Shown here: one piece after another, positions 1-9,324 of the stretch | How positions within the stretch are numbered: the first letter of the stretch is position 1 | Layout of the letters: each line of letters starts with the position of its first letter | Source of the DNA: CAVXSP01 sp963764505 | GTDB taxonomy: Bacteria; Acidobacteriota; Vicinamibacteria; Vicinamibacterales; SCN-69-37 | Direction: 5' to 3' | Length of the DNA stretch: 64,000 nt | NCBI GenBank assembly: GCA_963764505.1 | Contig: CAVXSP010000001.1 | Coordinates: 2,418,001 to 2,482,000 of the forward strand | Made by a program: the position numbers and the translations under genes | The notes under the pieces: model-generated | Database searches by the model: none | What the model was told of the DNA's origin: nothing | What the model saw: only the letters and a program-made list of their open reading frames with translations

Positions 1-1152
1 CGAAAGGTTTGCACAGACGATGAGCAGCAGGATCACAACGGCGCCGAGCAGTGCCTGAAGAACCGACCGCTGCTGCCCGACGATGAGGTCCTTCAGGGGC
101 TGTACGTCGAAGCGCGGTACGGCGAGCGCGGCCGTCTCGACCGGAGCGGGAGGCTGGATGCTCGCGCCGATGATGTTCGCCTCATGCTGCGCCGCGGCGA
201 TCGTGGCGCCTCGCGCGAGCCGGGCGATCATCGTCACCCTCGTCAGCTTCTGCATGGGGCCGTTTGGAATCGGTGCCAGGAAGTCTTCGCCGCCACCCTC
301 ATCGCGCGTCAGTTGCGCGGCCGGAAACTCGAAATCAGGCGGCATGACGCCAACGACGACAAGGGGCTCGGAAGCAGGCTGGCCCGGACTTGTCGGGCGC
401 TGGATCGCAGTGCCGATGACGGATGGGTCGCTGTTGAAATGCCGCCGCCAGGCTCCAAAGCTGAGGACGATCACTCCAGAGTCATCCGCATCGGTGACGC
501 CAAGCGTCCGGCCCAACATCGCGCGGCCACCAATGAGGGCGAACGCCTGGCTCGAGACACCGATGCCCCACAATCGGGCCACACCCTGCTCGGTCCGCAC
601 CGTTCGTCGAAGCGGCATCACGGCCGTAGCGTCGGCGAGTGTCTTCGTCTCGGCACGCCACTCGAGGAAGTCCTGATAGGAGATGCCGCGTTGACCGACA
701 GACCGACCGCGGAGATCACCCGTCAGATGGACGTCCTCGACGACGCGGACGAGCCGGTCGGATTCAGGAAACGGCAGCGGCCGCAAGAGGACGGTGTCGA
801 CAACGCTGTAGACCGTCGTCGTGGCACCGATACCGAATGCGAGCGTCACGAGGACGATCGCCGTGAAGCCGGGCGCACGCTTCAGCGAGCGGACGGCGAT
901 GCGAACGTCTTGCCGGAGGTCGTTCAGCCACCGGAACGACCGTGCATCGCGGTGCAGCTCTCTCGTCCGTTCGACGCCACCCAGGGCGCGCCGCGCGGCC
1001 ATTCGCGCCTCGGCCTCTGTGCATCCCTTCCTCCGGTGCTCATCCTCGAGCAGGGTGAGGTGAGCGGTGATCTCACGCGTGAGCTCCGCCTCGCCGCGGC
1101 CCGGCCGGATAACGTCGAGAAGGCGAGAGAGCAGTCGGCGGAGTCCACCCAC
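1..1152 (-). CDS. ADOP-type ABC transporter permease, N-terminal part (cut by window start)
   Basis: The minus strand is open from a GTG at 1152 to the window edge, about 384 residues with no stop. The first 80 residues are a charged helical region typical of acidobacterial duplicated orphan permeases. A first membrane helix follows near residues 83-105 (motif LAFGIGATTTVYS), leading into the PLPFPESDRL stretch that recurs in this family, then a periplasmic MacB-like domain. A second hydrophobic segment (VVILLLIVCANL) sits at the window edge and matches the start of the first FtsX domain. Substrate unknown. A second GTG lies two codons upstream. The gene at 25502-28201 is a paralogue of the same architecture. 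Confidence 0.88.
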   Translation of the reverse strand, partial: MGGLRRLLSRLLDVIRPGRGEAELTREITAHLTLLEDEHRRKGCTEAEARMAARRALGGVERTRELHRDARSFRWLNDLRQDVRIAVRSLKRAPGFTAIVLVTLAFGIGATTTVYSVVDTVLLRPLPFPESDRLVRVVEDVHLTGDLRGRSVGQRGISYQDFLEWRAETKTLADATAVMPLRRTVRTEQGVARLWGIGVSSQAFALIGGRAMLGRTLGVTDADDSGVIVLSFGAWRRHFNSDPSVIGTAIQRPTSPGQPASEPLVVVGVMPPDFEFPAAQLTRDEGGGEDFLAPIPNGPMQKLTRVTMIARLARGATIAAAQHEANIIGASIQPPAPVETAALAVPRFDVQPLKDLIVGQQRSVLQALLGAVVILLLIVCANLS

Positions 1153-1283
1153 AGTCACGGCTCGTCTACCAGATCCGGGGCCAGGGTGGCATGACCTCAC
1201 CAGACTGTCAAGTGGAGAGGCTCGTCGTTCTACTCCGTCTTCGACGGCGGCGCGGACGAACGGTGGGTGATACCATCCCGCGC

Positions 1284-2237
1284 ATGGCGCCGGGTTGGTC
1301 GCGCCGCGAGTTCCTGACGGCCTCCGGCGCGGTGCTCGTCGGGCTCCCGGTCCGGGGTGTCGGCGAGGCGGCGCGGTCGGCGCAGACCGAACCTGTCATC
1401 GATATCCACCAACATCTCGGGTACGCGGGTCGGTCCGACGCCGGGCTGATTGCGCATCAGCGTGCGATGGGCGCGACGACCACGATTCTCCTGCCGGCAG
1501 GGCGGCCCGTGAACACGCCCTCCACGCACGATGGCTTCTCCAACGGCCTGCAGGCGAAATGTCTCGGCAATGATGCGTGCGTCGAGTTCGCGCGCGCCCA
1601 TTCGCCGGAGTACCGGTTCGGCGCGAACGACGTGCCGGATATCGACGGCGCCGTCCAGGAGATCGAGCGAGGCCTGAAACGCGGCGCGGTCGTCATCGCC
1701 GAGCAGAAGTTCGGGGTCGAATGCGACTCGCCGGCGATGCAGCGGATCTACGATCTGGCGCAGGCCTCGGGCGTCCCGGTGCTCATGCACTGGCAGTTCG
1801 AGATGTACAACTACGGCTTCGAGCGGTTCTCCAGGATGCTCGAGAAATACCCGCGGGTGACCTTCATCGGACACGCGCAGACCTGGTGGGCGAACGTCGA
1901 CAAAGGGAACGCCGACCAGACCGTGATGTATCCGACCGGTCCGGTGACGCCGGGCGGGCTGACCGACAGGTATCTCAGCGACTACGCGAACATGTATGGC
2001 GATCTCTCGGCCGGGTCCGGCCTGAACGCGCTGACGCGCGACGAGGCGTTCACGCGCGATTTCCTGTCGCGTCACCAGGACAAGCTGGTCTTCGGCAGCG
2101 ACTGCGACGACCTCGACGGCGCGGGCGCGACGTGCCAGGGTGCGCGGATCCTGGCGGCCATTCGCCGCCTCGCGCCGACCGCCTCGATCGAACGAAAGCT
2201 GCTGCACGACAATGCGAACAAGCTGTTCCGGCTGTAG
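1284..2237 (+). CDS. Tat-exported amidohydrolase family protein
   Basis: A 317-residue protein starting at ATG 1284. It opens with a twin-arginine type signal (SRREFLTASGAVLVG), so it is probably exported. The mature part begins with DIHQHLG, the metal-binding D-x-H-x-H motif of the TIM-barrel amidohydrolase superfamily (Amidohydro_2 group). A conserved histidine lies in the segment VTFIGHAQ, and the acidic motif VFGSDCDDL near residue 270 fits the C-terminal metal aspartate. The ending (LLHDNANKLF) is typical of this family. The substrate cannot be read from sequence. An in-frame ATG at 1191 would add an implausible Arg-rich leader before the Tat signal. The dehydrogenase-like gene follows immediately. 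Confidence 0.85.
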   Translation: MAPGWSRREFLTASGAVLVGLPVRGVGEAARSAQTEPVIDIHQHLGYAGRSDAGLIAHQRAMGATTTILLPAGRPVNTPSTHDGFSNGLQAKCLGNDACVEFARAHSPEYRFGANDVPDIDGAVQEIERGLKRGAVVIAEQKFGVECDSPAMQRIYDLAQASGVPVLMHWQFEMYNYGFERFSRMLEKYPRVTFIGHAQTWWANVDKGNADQTVMYPTGPVTPGGLTDRYLSDYANMYGDLSAGSGLNALTRDEAFTRDFLSRHQDKLVFGSDCDDLDGAGATCQGARILAAIRRLAPTASIERKLLHDNANKLFRL

Positions 2238-2239
2238 AT

Positions 2240-4966
2240 GTGCCGTGCTGCTCGTGTGCGCGGGCGCCGCGCTCGCGGCGTACCGGCGTCCAGAGCTCGC
2301 CGCCGAATCGCCCCTGGCCCCCCGGCGTGCAGAAGGTGCCGGCCGAGTCGCCGCCCCTTTCACCAGCCGAGGCCCTGAAGACGTTCCACATGCCGCCGGG
2401 CTACCGGCTCGAGCTGGTGGCGAGCGAACCGCTGATTCAGGACCCCGTCGCGATCGACTGGGACGCCGACGGCCGGCTGTGGGCCGTGGAAATGCCCGAG
2501 TTCGTGCGCGACGTGCGTGCGCCCGAGCCCAATCTCGATCCGATCGGGCGCGTGGTCGTCCTCGAGGACACCGACAACGATGGGAGGATGGACACGCGCA
2601 CGGTGTTCGCCGACGGCCTGGTCCAGGCCCGTGCGCTCGAAGTGCTCGACCACGGCGTGCTGGTCGGGGCGCCGTCGGACGTGTGGCTGATGCGCGATAC
2701 GAACGGCGACCTGCGGGCGGACACGAAGCAGATCATCGCCACCGGATACGGCCGCCGCGAAGGGAACGTCGAAGGGAACGCCAACGGGTTCCTCTGGGGT
2801 TTCGACAACTGGATCCACTCCTCCGGCACCAGCATCGATTTCGAGCTTCGTCTGAAGGACGGAACGTTCGAACAGCGGCCGACGCTTTCGCGGGGCGAGT
2901 GGGGCGTCACGCAGGACGACGCCGGGCACATCTACCGCAACACGAACGAGTCGGCGCTGCACGTGGATCTGGTGCCGACGTCCTACTTCGCGCGCAACCC
3001 GAACCTGCTCAGGACGCGGGGGAGCTACGAGGCGATCGGCAACGAGACGGCCAACATCAACGACATCTGGCCCGTGCGGCCGAATCCCGGTACCAATCGC
3101 GCCTATCAGTTCGGCGTGGATCGCCCCGACGGCACGGCGGCGCAGTTCACGTCGGTGTGCGCGCCCCTCGTCTATCGCGGCGATCGGCTGCCCGCCGAGC
3201 TGGACGGGAACGCCTTCGTCGCGGAGCCCGCGGCGAATCTGGTCAGCCGCATCATCCTCGATGACGACGGGACGACGCTGCGGGCGCGCAAGGCGTATCC
3301 GGACGCCGAGTTCCTCGCCTCGACCGACGAGAGGTTCCGGCCGGTCTATCTCTCGAACGCACCCGATGGCACCCTGTACGTCGTCGACATGTACCGCGGC
3401 CTCATCGAGGATCGAGCCTCCACGACCGTGTACCTGCGCGACTACGTACTCGAGCACCACCTGGATCAGCCGGTCGATCGCGGCCGCATCTATCGCGTCA
3501 TGCACGAGACCACGCAGCGCGGGCCGAAGCCGGCGCTCTCCAAGGCCACGCCTGGGCAGCTCGTCGACGCCCTGTCCCATCCGAACGGGTGGTGGCGCGA
3601 CACGGCGCAGCGGCTGCTCGTCGAGCGGGGGGATCAGGCCGTGGTCGGGAGACTCCGGGTCCTTGCACTCGGCGCCCCGCAGGCGCGCACGCGGCTGCAC
3701 GCGCTCTGGACGCTCGATGGCAACGACAGCATCGACGTGGCGACCGTCACGCGCGCGCTCGAGGACAAGTCGCGCGACGTCCGCATCGCGGCAATCCGGA
3801 TCGCAGAGCGATGGCTGGGAGATTCGGCGCACCCGATCGATGCCGCGGTCCTGAAGCGGCTCGACGATCCGGACTGGGAAGTGCGCGAACAGCTCGCGGC
3901 CTCGCTCGGCGGCCTCCCGTCCGAACGTCGCGAGGCCGCGCTCGCGTCGCTGCTCGAGAAGCACGGCGGCGACCCGGTGGTCGTCGACGCCGCGGTGAGC
4001 GGGCTGCGGGGGCTGGAGCCGGCCGTGCTCGACAGGCTGCTCGCGGAGGCGGCGCGGACGTCGTCGCTCGAGGCATCGCTCACCGTTCTTGCGGCCACCA
4101 TCGTCCAGGGCGCGCAGGACGCCGCCGTGCAGCATGTGTTGTCGCTCGTCTCCGACGGCCAGCGTGCGGACTGGCAGCGCTCCGCGCTGCTGCGTGGCGC
4201 GGAGGTCGCGCTGCTCAACGCGCCGATGCCGGGGACGTCGGGCCGGCGGGTCTCGACGACGGCGTCGGCGGCCGCCGCCGCGACGCCGGACGCGCCGTGT
4301 CCGAGCTGCAGGGGCGGGCGAGGTGGCCCGGGCGGCGGGTACGCGTTCGACGACGCGCGCGGCAGCGTCGCACCGCCGCCGGCACCGGTCACCGGCATCT
4401 TCGTCGCGCGCGGTGGACCCGCCGGGAGCGGCGGGCGCGGCGGCCGCCGGGTGCGGCTGGGGCGCGAGCCGGCAGCGTTCTCCACGCTGGCCCGGGAGCG
4501 GACCGATTTCGGCATGCGCGCGGCGGCGCTTCTCGATCACCTCGAGTGGCCCGGCAAGCCCGGAGCCGCGGCGCCAGTGGCGCCCCTCACGACGGCGGAG
4601 CAGCGCCGCTTCGACGCGGGACGGGAGGTCTATCGGAACATCTGCCAGACCTGCCATCAGCCGGACGGGCGAGGGCAGGATAGGGTCGCGCCGAGCCTGC
4701 TCGGCTCGACGCTCGCGCTCGCGCCGCCGGACGTAACCTCGCGCATTCTCCTGAACGGCAAGGAGGGACCGGTTGGCCTCATGCCGCCCGTCGGGCAGGC
4801 GCTGAGCGACGAACAGGTCGCGGACGTGCTCACCTACGTGCGGCGCGAATGGGGGCAGACCGGGACGCCGGTCGATCCGGCGACCGTCAGCGCGGTGCGC
4901 GCCCAGACCTCGACCCGGACCCGTCCCTGGACGAACGAGGAACTGCTCGCGCTCATCCGGCACTGA
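2240..4966 (+). CDS. Membrane-bound dehydrogenase-like protein with HEAT repeats and C-terminal cytochrome c domain
   Basis: About 908 residues. The N-terminal half (MPPGYRLELVASEP, then DWDADGRLWAVEMPE) matches the beta-propeller dehydrogenase-like domain common in planctomycetes, verrucomicrobia and acidobacteria. A HEAT-like helical region follows (about residues 440-660), then a Gly/Arg-rich low-complexity linker (4290-4460). A cytochrome c domain ends the protein, with heme motif CQTCH near residue 800 and a distal methionine in VGLMPPVG. No good start exists in this frame. A lipoprotein-like signal (AVLLVCAGAALAA) lies in another frame from ATG 2212, so a single-base frame break near 2290-2330 probably separates signal and body. 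Role: likely periplasmic oxidation of a sugar or alcohol; substrate unknown. Confidence 0.8.
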   Translation: MPCCSCARAPRSRRTGVQSSPPNRPWPPGVQKVPAESPPLSPAEALKTFHMPPGYRLELVASEPLIQDPVAIDWDADGRLWAVEMPEFVRDVRAPEPNLDPIGRVVVLEDTDNDGRMDTRTVFADGLVQARALEVLDHGVLVGAPSDVWLMRDTNGDLRADTKQIIATGYGRREGNVEGNANGFLWGFDNWIHSSGTSIDFELRLKDGTFEQRPTLSRGEWGVTQDDAGHIYRNTNESALHVDLVPTSYFARNPNLLRTRGSYEAIGNETANINDIWPVRPNPGTNRAYQFGVDRPDGTAAQFTSVCAPLVYRGDRLPAELDGNAFVAEPAANLVSRIILDDDGTTLRARKAYPDAEFLASTDERFRPVYLSNAPDGTLYVVDMYRGLIEDRASTTVYLRDYVLEHHLDQPVDRGRIYRVMHETTQRGPKPALSKATPGQLVDALSHPNGWWRDTAQRLLVERGDQAVVGRLRVLALGAPQARTRLHALWTLDGNDSIDVATVTRALEDKSRDVRIAAIRIAERWLGDSAHPIDAAVLKRLDDPDWEVREQLAASLGGLPSERREAALASLLEKHGGDPVVVDAAVSGLRGLEPAVLDRLLAEAARTSSLEASLTVLAATIVQGAQDAAVQHVLSLVSDGQRADWQRSALLRGAEVALLNAPMPGTSGRRVSTTASAAAAATPDAPCPSCRGGRGGPGGGYAFDDARGSVAPPPAPVTGIFVARGGPAGSGGRGGRRVRLGREPAAFSTLARERTDFGMRAAALLDHLEWPGKPGAAAPVAPLTTAEQRRFDAGREVYRNICQTCHQPDGRGQDRVAPSLLGSTLALAPPDVTSRILLNGKEGPVGLMPPVGQALSDEQVADVLTYVRREWGQTGTPVDPATVSAVRAQTSTRTRPWTNEELLALIRH

Positions 4967-4983
4967 CGGGGCCATCGTCCGTG

Positions 4984-5009
4984 GCCCATAGCCCGTAGCC
5001 CATAGCCCA
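4984..5009. repeat. Intergenic heptamer tandem repeat (AGCCCAT)n
   Basis: Between the dehydrogenase-like gene and the glycosyltransferase lie three to four copies of a 7-bp unit, AGCCCAT with one AGCCCGT variant. The same unit on the opposite strand (GGGCTAT) forms another array at 45732-45770. There are no spacers, so this is not a CRISPR array. Confidence 0.8.
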
Positions 5010-5037
5010 CCGCCAACGTGTCACAATTTCCCCAACA

Positions 5038-6426
5038 GTGAAGTCCGAAGCGCCGTCCCGGCTGAACCCCGACCGCCTCCGTCGGATCGATTACTGGATT
5101 GGCGTGCCGCTGTGCTTTGCGCTGACGATCCTGGCGCGGCTGGGCGGGCTCTTCCCGTCGCGCCGGGCGGGCGCTCGAGCGGCGCCGCGGAACGTGCTCT
5201 TCATCGAGCTGGCGGAGATGGGGAGCACGGTGCTCGCGTGTCCGGCGGTGCAGCGCCTGCGCACGACGTTTCCGGACGCGCGCGTGTTCTTCCTGGTGTT
5301 CAGGCACATCGACGAGAGCGTGAAGGTGTTGAACCTCGTGCCGGACGAGCACGTGCTCACGATCGACGTGTCGAGCGCCGGCACGCTCGTGCGCGATACC
5401 TGGCGGTTCATGAAGCAGGCGCGTCGCCTCGGCCTGGATACGGTCGTGAACCTGGAGACGTTCGCGCGGTTCAGCACGATCCTCACGTACCTGAGCGGTG
5501 CGCGGACGCGCGTCGGCTTCCACCCGTTCACGCAGCGGGGTCTCTACATCGGCGACCTGTTCACGCACCGCGTGCTGTACAACCCGCACGTGCATACGTG
5601 GCGGTCGCTGTTCGCGCTCGTGCAGGCGTTGGAACCGGAAGCCGGCGCCCACAGCCCGCGCGAGGAGCCCGGGCCCCCAACCGGCCAGGCCGGTTGGGGC
5701 GGCGATAGCGGGTCTTCGAGCGCCGGAGCGCGAGCGCCTGGCGGTGCGGCCTCGCGGGCGTTGGTCGACGAGCTGCCGCTCGGGAAGTTCCCGATCGCTC
5801 CGCCGGACGCCCGCGTGATCCCGAGAGTGCGGACCGATCCGGCCGCCCGCCAGCGGATCGAGGCGATGCTCGAGCGTGAGTCGCCGGCCGTCGCCGGCAA
5901 ACGCCTGATCGTCGTCAATCCCAACGCGAGCAAGCTCATCAGCATCCGCAAGTGGCCCCTCGATCGGTATGCGGAGCTCGTGCGCCGCCTCCTCGACGAT
6001 CCGCGAAACGCGTGCGTGGTGACTGGGCTGCCTTCCGAGCGGGACGACGCGCAGTTCATCCTCGATCGGGTGAAGAGCGACCGGCTGGTGAGCCTGGCGG
6101 GTAAGACGACGCTCCGCGAGCTGATCGACCTGTTCAACCAGGCCGACGTGCTCGTGACGAACGACAGCGGCCCGGCGCACTTCGCCGCGCTCACCGGCAT
6201 CCACGTCGTGGTGTTCTTCGGCCCCGAGACGCCGGAGCTCTATCAGCCGCTGACGGATCGCTGCACGGTGATGTACTCGCAGTACGCCTGCAGCCCGTGC
6301 GTGTCGGCGTACAACCAGCGCAAGTCCGTCTGCACCAACAATCGGTGTCTCACGACGATTCAGGCGGCCGAGGTGCACGCGGCGGTGGCGGCCATCCTCG
6401 ACGAGGTTCCGGCGGCGGTGTCGTAG
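5038..6426 (+). CDS. Glycosyltransferase family 9 (heptosyltransferase-like)
   Basis: A 462-residue protein with a GTG start at 5038. The N-terminal Rossmann half includes NVLFIELAEMGS and the C-terminal half includes LIVVNPNAS, KWPLDRYAELV and TNDSGPAHFAA, the nucleotide-sugar binding region of GT9 enzymes. A C-terminal Cys-rich tail (YACSPCVSAYNQRKSVC) is common in this branch. GT9 members transfer heptose or related sugars to LPS core or other envelope glycans in the cytoplasm. A Pro/Gly/Ser/Ala-rich insertion at about residues 200-240 separates the two domains and contains a perfect DNA palindrome. A hydrophobic stretch near residues 22-40 may associate with the membrane. Confidence 0.86.
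   Translation: MKSEAPSRLNPDRLRRIDYWIGVPLCFALTILARLGGLFPSRRAGARAAPRNVLFIELAEMGSTVLACPAVQRLRTTFPDARVFFLVFRHIDESVKVLNLVPDEHVLTIDVSSAGTLVRDTWRFMKQARRLGLDTVVNLETFARFSTILTYLSGARTRVGFHPFTQRGLYIGDLFTHRVLYNPHVHTWRSLFALVQALEPEAGAHSPREEPGPPTGQAGWGGDSGSSSAGARAPGGAASRALVDELPLGKFPIAPPDARVIPRVRTDPAARQRIEAMLERESPAVAGKRLIVVNPNASKLISIRKWPLDRYAELVRRLLDDPRNACVVTGLPSERDDAQFILDRVKSDRLVSLAGKTTLRELIDLFNQADVLVTNDSGPAHFAALTGIHVVVFFGPETPELYQPLTDRCTVMYSQYACSPCVSAYNQRKSVCTNNRCLTTIQAAEVHAAVAAILDEVPAAVS
5675..5699. repeat. Perfect 12-bp palindrome inside the GT9 gene
   Basis: CCCCAACCGGCC and its exact reverse complement flank a single A. It falls in the codons for the low-complexity linker between the two GT9 domains. 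It could form a strong hairpin in mRNA or be a small palindromic insertion that kept the frame. Confidence 0.85.
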
Positions 6427-6590
6427 GCCAGGAAACCGCCGATCTGCGGGGCTTTGGGCGTAAAAGCTACCGTGCAGATTCGGGCGGCCCCAGGAGGCCG
6501 GCGCGTTCCCTGGCCCCGATCCGCGGCCCGGCCTTTGGACGTCGCCGAGGCACGACGGTTGCATTTCAGGCGGGCATTGGAGGTTCCACG

Positions 6591-7574
6591 ATGTCCCTCC
6601 GGCCCCGCACCGTTCCTGCAGAACTCCTTGTTTCCGTCCTCCTCGTTCCCGTGCTCCTCGCGGGCGTGACGGTCGGCGCCCGCACCCCGCGCCTCCGGCT
6701 CGTGGCGGCCGCCAATGTCACCGTCCGGGAGAAGGCCTCCGAGCAGAGTCCCGCCGTGGCTCACCTGGCGCTCGGCACGGAGGTGTCCGAGGCCGGCGAC
6801 GCGGATCTCGATCAGACCTGGGTGCATATCGTGACCGCCGACGGGGAGCACGGCTGGGTGCTGGCCAGCCTGACGCGGCCGCTCGACCCGTTCTGGAAGT
6901 GGCAGACGCAGGAAGAGGTCATCGCCGATCGTCTGGCCCGCAAGGGCGACGGTTTTCCCGCGAGGGTGGAGCTCGTCGACTTCATCGAACGCATCCTGGA
7001 CGGCTTTTCGGACCCGGTCGCGCGCGCGAGGATGGACCTGCACCGTCTGCAGGCCATCCAGGCGGCGGCTTCTGCCGTCCCGGCCGGTCGCCAGCCGCGA
7101 GAGCCGTACGCGGCGTGGCTGGCGCGCTACAAGGACGCGCTCGTCTACAGCGAGGCGAGCGGAACCTGGCTCGTCTCCCAGGACGCGATCTGGAAGCGGC
7201 ACGACCATGACGCGAATACTCCTGTCGCGGACGAGATCGCGTGGTTTGCCGTGAGCGTCGGCGTCGCGGGCGAATGCGAGGGCCGTCTCCCGTGCTACTT
7301 TGCATGGCGCGACCGGTTGCAGGGCGAGTACCTCCGCCGGTATCCGGCCGGCGGGCACGCGGCCGAAGCGGTCTCCGAGATCGGGAGGACGGCGATCCTG
7401 CTCGGCGCGCCTGCGGCGCCAGGCTCGGGCTATCTCTTCGATCCCCGGCAGGACTGCGGGCCCTTGTCGGCATCGCTCGACGCGCTCGAGCGGGCCGTCG
7501 AGAGTGCGACGAGCGCCCCGGAGCGCGACGCGACGCTCACGAGTCTCGCGTCGATCAGAAGGCCGTGCCGGTAG
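6591..7574 (+). CDS. Secreted SH3b-domain protein, function unknown
   Basis: A 327-residue protein from ATG 6591, supported by a GGAGG ribosome site about 10 bases upstream. An in-frame ATG at 6297 would overlap the GT9 gene. Residues 1-35 form a signal peptide. Residues about 38-95 resemble a bacterial SH3 domain (NVTVREKASEQSPAVAHLALG, HGWVLASL), a fold that often binds cell-wall peptides. The remaining 230 residues are not recognised; they are charged, with paired cysteines (CEGRLPC). The gene lies 34 bases before a large membrane protein, so the two may form an operon. Confidence 0.7.
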   Translation: MSLRPRTVPAELLVSVLLVPVLLAGVTVGARTPRLRLVAAANVTVREKASEQSPAVAHLALGTEVSEAGDADLDQTWVHIVTADGEHGWVLASLTRPLDPFWKWQTQEEVIADRLARKGDGFPARVELVDFIERILDGFSDPVARARMDLHRLQAIQAAASAVPAGRQPREPYAAWLARYKDALVYSEASGTWLVSQDAIWKRHDHDANTPVADEIAWFAVSVGVAGECEGRLPCYFAWRDRLQGEYLRRYPAGGHAAEAVSEIGRTAILLGAPAAPGSGYLFDPRQDCGPLSASLDALERAVESATSAPERDATLTSLASIRRPCR

Positions 7575-7608
7575 CGCCCGCGCCGGCGCCCGGCGCTATC
7601 GGTCTCCG

Positions 7609-9324
7609 ATGAACAGGCACGAGGACACCCGGCAGTACCTCAGGCTCATCTTCTACGGCGTCCTCACGGCGCTCGTGTGGGGCGTGTTCGCTCTCGACCG
7701 AGGCTTCTGGCAGGACGAGACGAACATCCTCGTGCACCTGGTCGGCCGGGACTTCTGGTCGCCCGCCACGTGGTTTCAGGCGGGTGCCGGCCCGACGCGG
7801 CGGCTTCAAACGAGCATCTATGCGGTGGCCTGGCTGTCGCATCGGCCCGTCCTCTTCCTCCAACTGGCCTTCGGCGCCACCTGGCTCGGCATCGGCGTCC
7901 TCGTCGAGCGGATTGCCGCGATGCTCTTCCCGGGCCGCCCTCGCCTGTGGCTCTGCGCGGCAGCCCTCACGCTCACGGCGTCGAGCGACTTCCTGACCGA
8001 CAGCCTGGTGATGCTCGGCTACAACCTGGCGATCCTGACGTACTTGGCGGCGTTCATTCACTTGCTGCGCTGGTCCCGCGGAGGCTCGCCATGGCGGCTG
8101 CTCTCGGCGACGGTCCTGGCTTCTACGAGCGTGTGGCTGAACGAAGGCGCCCTGATCCCGATTGCCTTCTCGCCGCTGGTCGTGTGGCTGGCGCATCCGC
8201 GAGAGGGCGTGCGGCGCGCGGCCGTCGGTGCGGTGGCGTGGTACGCGGGGCTCGTTCCGTTTGCCGTGGTCTACGCTCGCTTTCTGCGGGATCCGGCCAG
8301 CTACGCTGGCAGAGCCGTGCTGTCGCTCGATCTCGCCGAGCGGAGTCGCAGAACGCTCGCGGCGTTCGGCGAGAATTTCGCTTTCTGGCACTGGGTGGCG
8401 GACCGGCCGAAGTGGGTTGGCACCGCTTCGCCCTCCATCCTGCCGCATTGGGTGGTGGTCGTGGCCGGTGGGGGAGCCGCGGCGCTGTTCGCGCTGATTC
8501 TGCGCCGGACGCCGCCCGGCGCACCGGAGGTGGGCGCGTGGCGGCGCGAGCTCGCCGTGGCCATCATCTGCCTCGGACTGGCGTTCCTGGCGAACGCCGC
8601 CTTCGCCAACCTCATCATGGGCGACGTGTTCTACCGCACGCAGAGCTTCTCGCGCGTGGCCGTCTCGCTGGCACTGGCCGTCCTCGCCTGCGGCACCGTA
8701 TGGCACCGCTTGCGTGCGGCCCGCGCGCTCGCGCTCGCTGCGGCGGTGCTGTTCGTCGGTTTCGGCGCCGCAGGCGCCATGGAGCGACAGGACTTCTACG
8801 TGGCGTCGTGGGTTCGCCACCGCCGCGAGCTCGCCTCGATCATCGACCCGGCGCCGCGCCTCTCGTCGCACGCCCGGCTGCTGCTGCATCTTCCGCTGGA
8901 CACCGACTACGAGGCGACGGAGGTGCCGTATCTGGCACGAGGATGGATGGCGCTGCTCTACGACGACAAGACGATGCAGGAGCGCACGTTCTTGTGGCGG
9001 CCGGGGGCGGAGAACTGCCTCCAACAGGCCGACGGCCTCCGATGCTGGGGCGTGGGCGAGCGCGACTGTTTCGTGGCTGGGCAGTGCGACTGGACGGCTC
9101 GCTACGCGGATCTGGCAGTCTTCGCCTTCGTGCCGGGCGAGGGACGCTACGAGCTGATTCGCGCCCTGCCCGATCCGCGCCTTCCCGACCTGCCGGACCC
9201 GGCGCCGGACTATGCGCCCGAATACCTCATCCGCGGTATGTCCCCGACGCCTCTGGCGCGATCGCTGCTCGATGTCTCGTCGCCGTGGGGCGGATGGTTC
9301 ACGTCGAAGGGCGCCACGAAATGA
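7609..9324 (+). CDS. Polytopic membrane protein with soluble C-terminal domain, GT-C-like
   Basis: A 571-residue protein starting at ATG 7609. Residues 10-410 contain roughly ten hydrophobic helices, with an acidic patch (FWQDETN) after the first helix. That layout resembles GT-C glycosyltransferases and related polytopic envelope proteins, which use an acidic first loop. The last about 150 residues are soluble and contain four cysteines in a short span (CLQQADGLRC, CFVAGQC). Exact function unknown. Its 3' end overlaps the broken aminotransferase on the opposite strand by 26 bases. Confidence 0.6.
   Translation: MNRHEDTRQYLRLIFYGVLTALVWGVFALDRGFWQDETNILVHLVGRDFWSPATWFQAGAGPTRRLQTSIYAVAWLSHRPVLFLQLAFGATWLGIGVLVERIAAMLFPGRPRLWLCAAALTLTASSDFLTDSLVMLGYNLAILTYLAAFIHLLRWSRGGSPWRLLSATVLASTSVWLNEGALIPIAFSPLVVWLAHPREGVRRAAVGAVAWYAGLVPFAVVYARFLRDPASYAGRAVLSLDLAERSRRTLAAFGENFAFWHWVADRPKWVGTASPSILPHWVVVVAGGGAAALFALILRRTPPGAPEVGAWRRELAVAIICLGLAFLANAAFANLIMGDVFYRTQSFSRVAVSLALAVLACGTVWHRLRAARALALAAAVLFVGFGAAGAMERQDFYVASWVRHRRELASIIDPAPRLSSHARLLLHLPLDTDYEATEVPYLARGWMALLYDDKTMQERTFLWRPGAENCLQQADGLRCWGVGERDCFVAGQCDWTARYADLAVFAFVPGEGRYELIRALPDPRLPDLPDPAPDYAPEYLIRGMSPTPLARSLLDVSSPWGGWFTSKGATK

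Noticed and set aside
184..1194. Long plus-strand open frame opposite the ADOP permease
   Set aside because: Arg/Asp/Gly-rich with no domain; the minus strand encodes a clear ADOP N-terminus.
1577..2239. Upstream extension of the dehydrogenase-like frame
   Set aside because: Overlaps the amidohydrolase in another frame and gives an Arg-rich meaningless leader.
2360..4975. 871-codon minus-strand open frame opposite the dehydrogenase-like gene
   Set aside because: Antisense shadow typical of high-GC DNA; the plus strand has recognised domains and a heme site.
4834..6564. Minus-strand 576-codon frame opposite the GT9 gene
   Set aside because: Shadow; Arg/His-rich without motifs, while GT9 motifs are on the plus strand.
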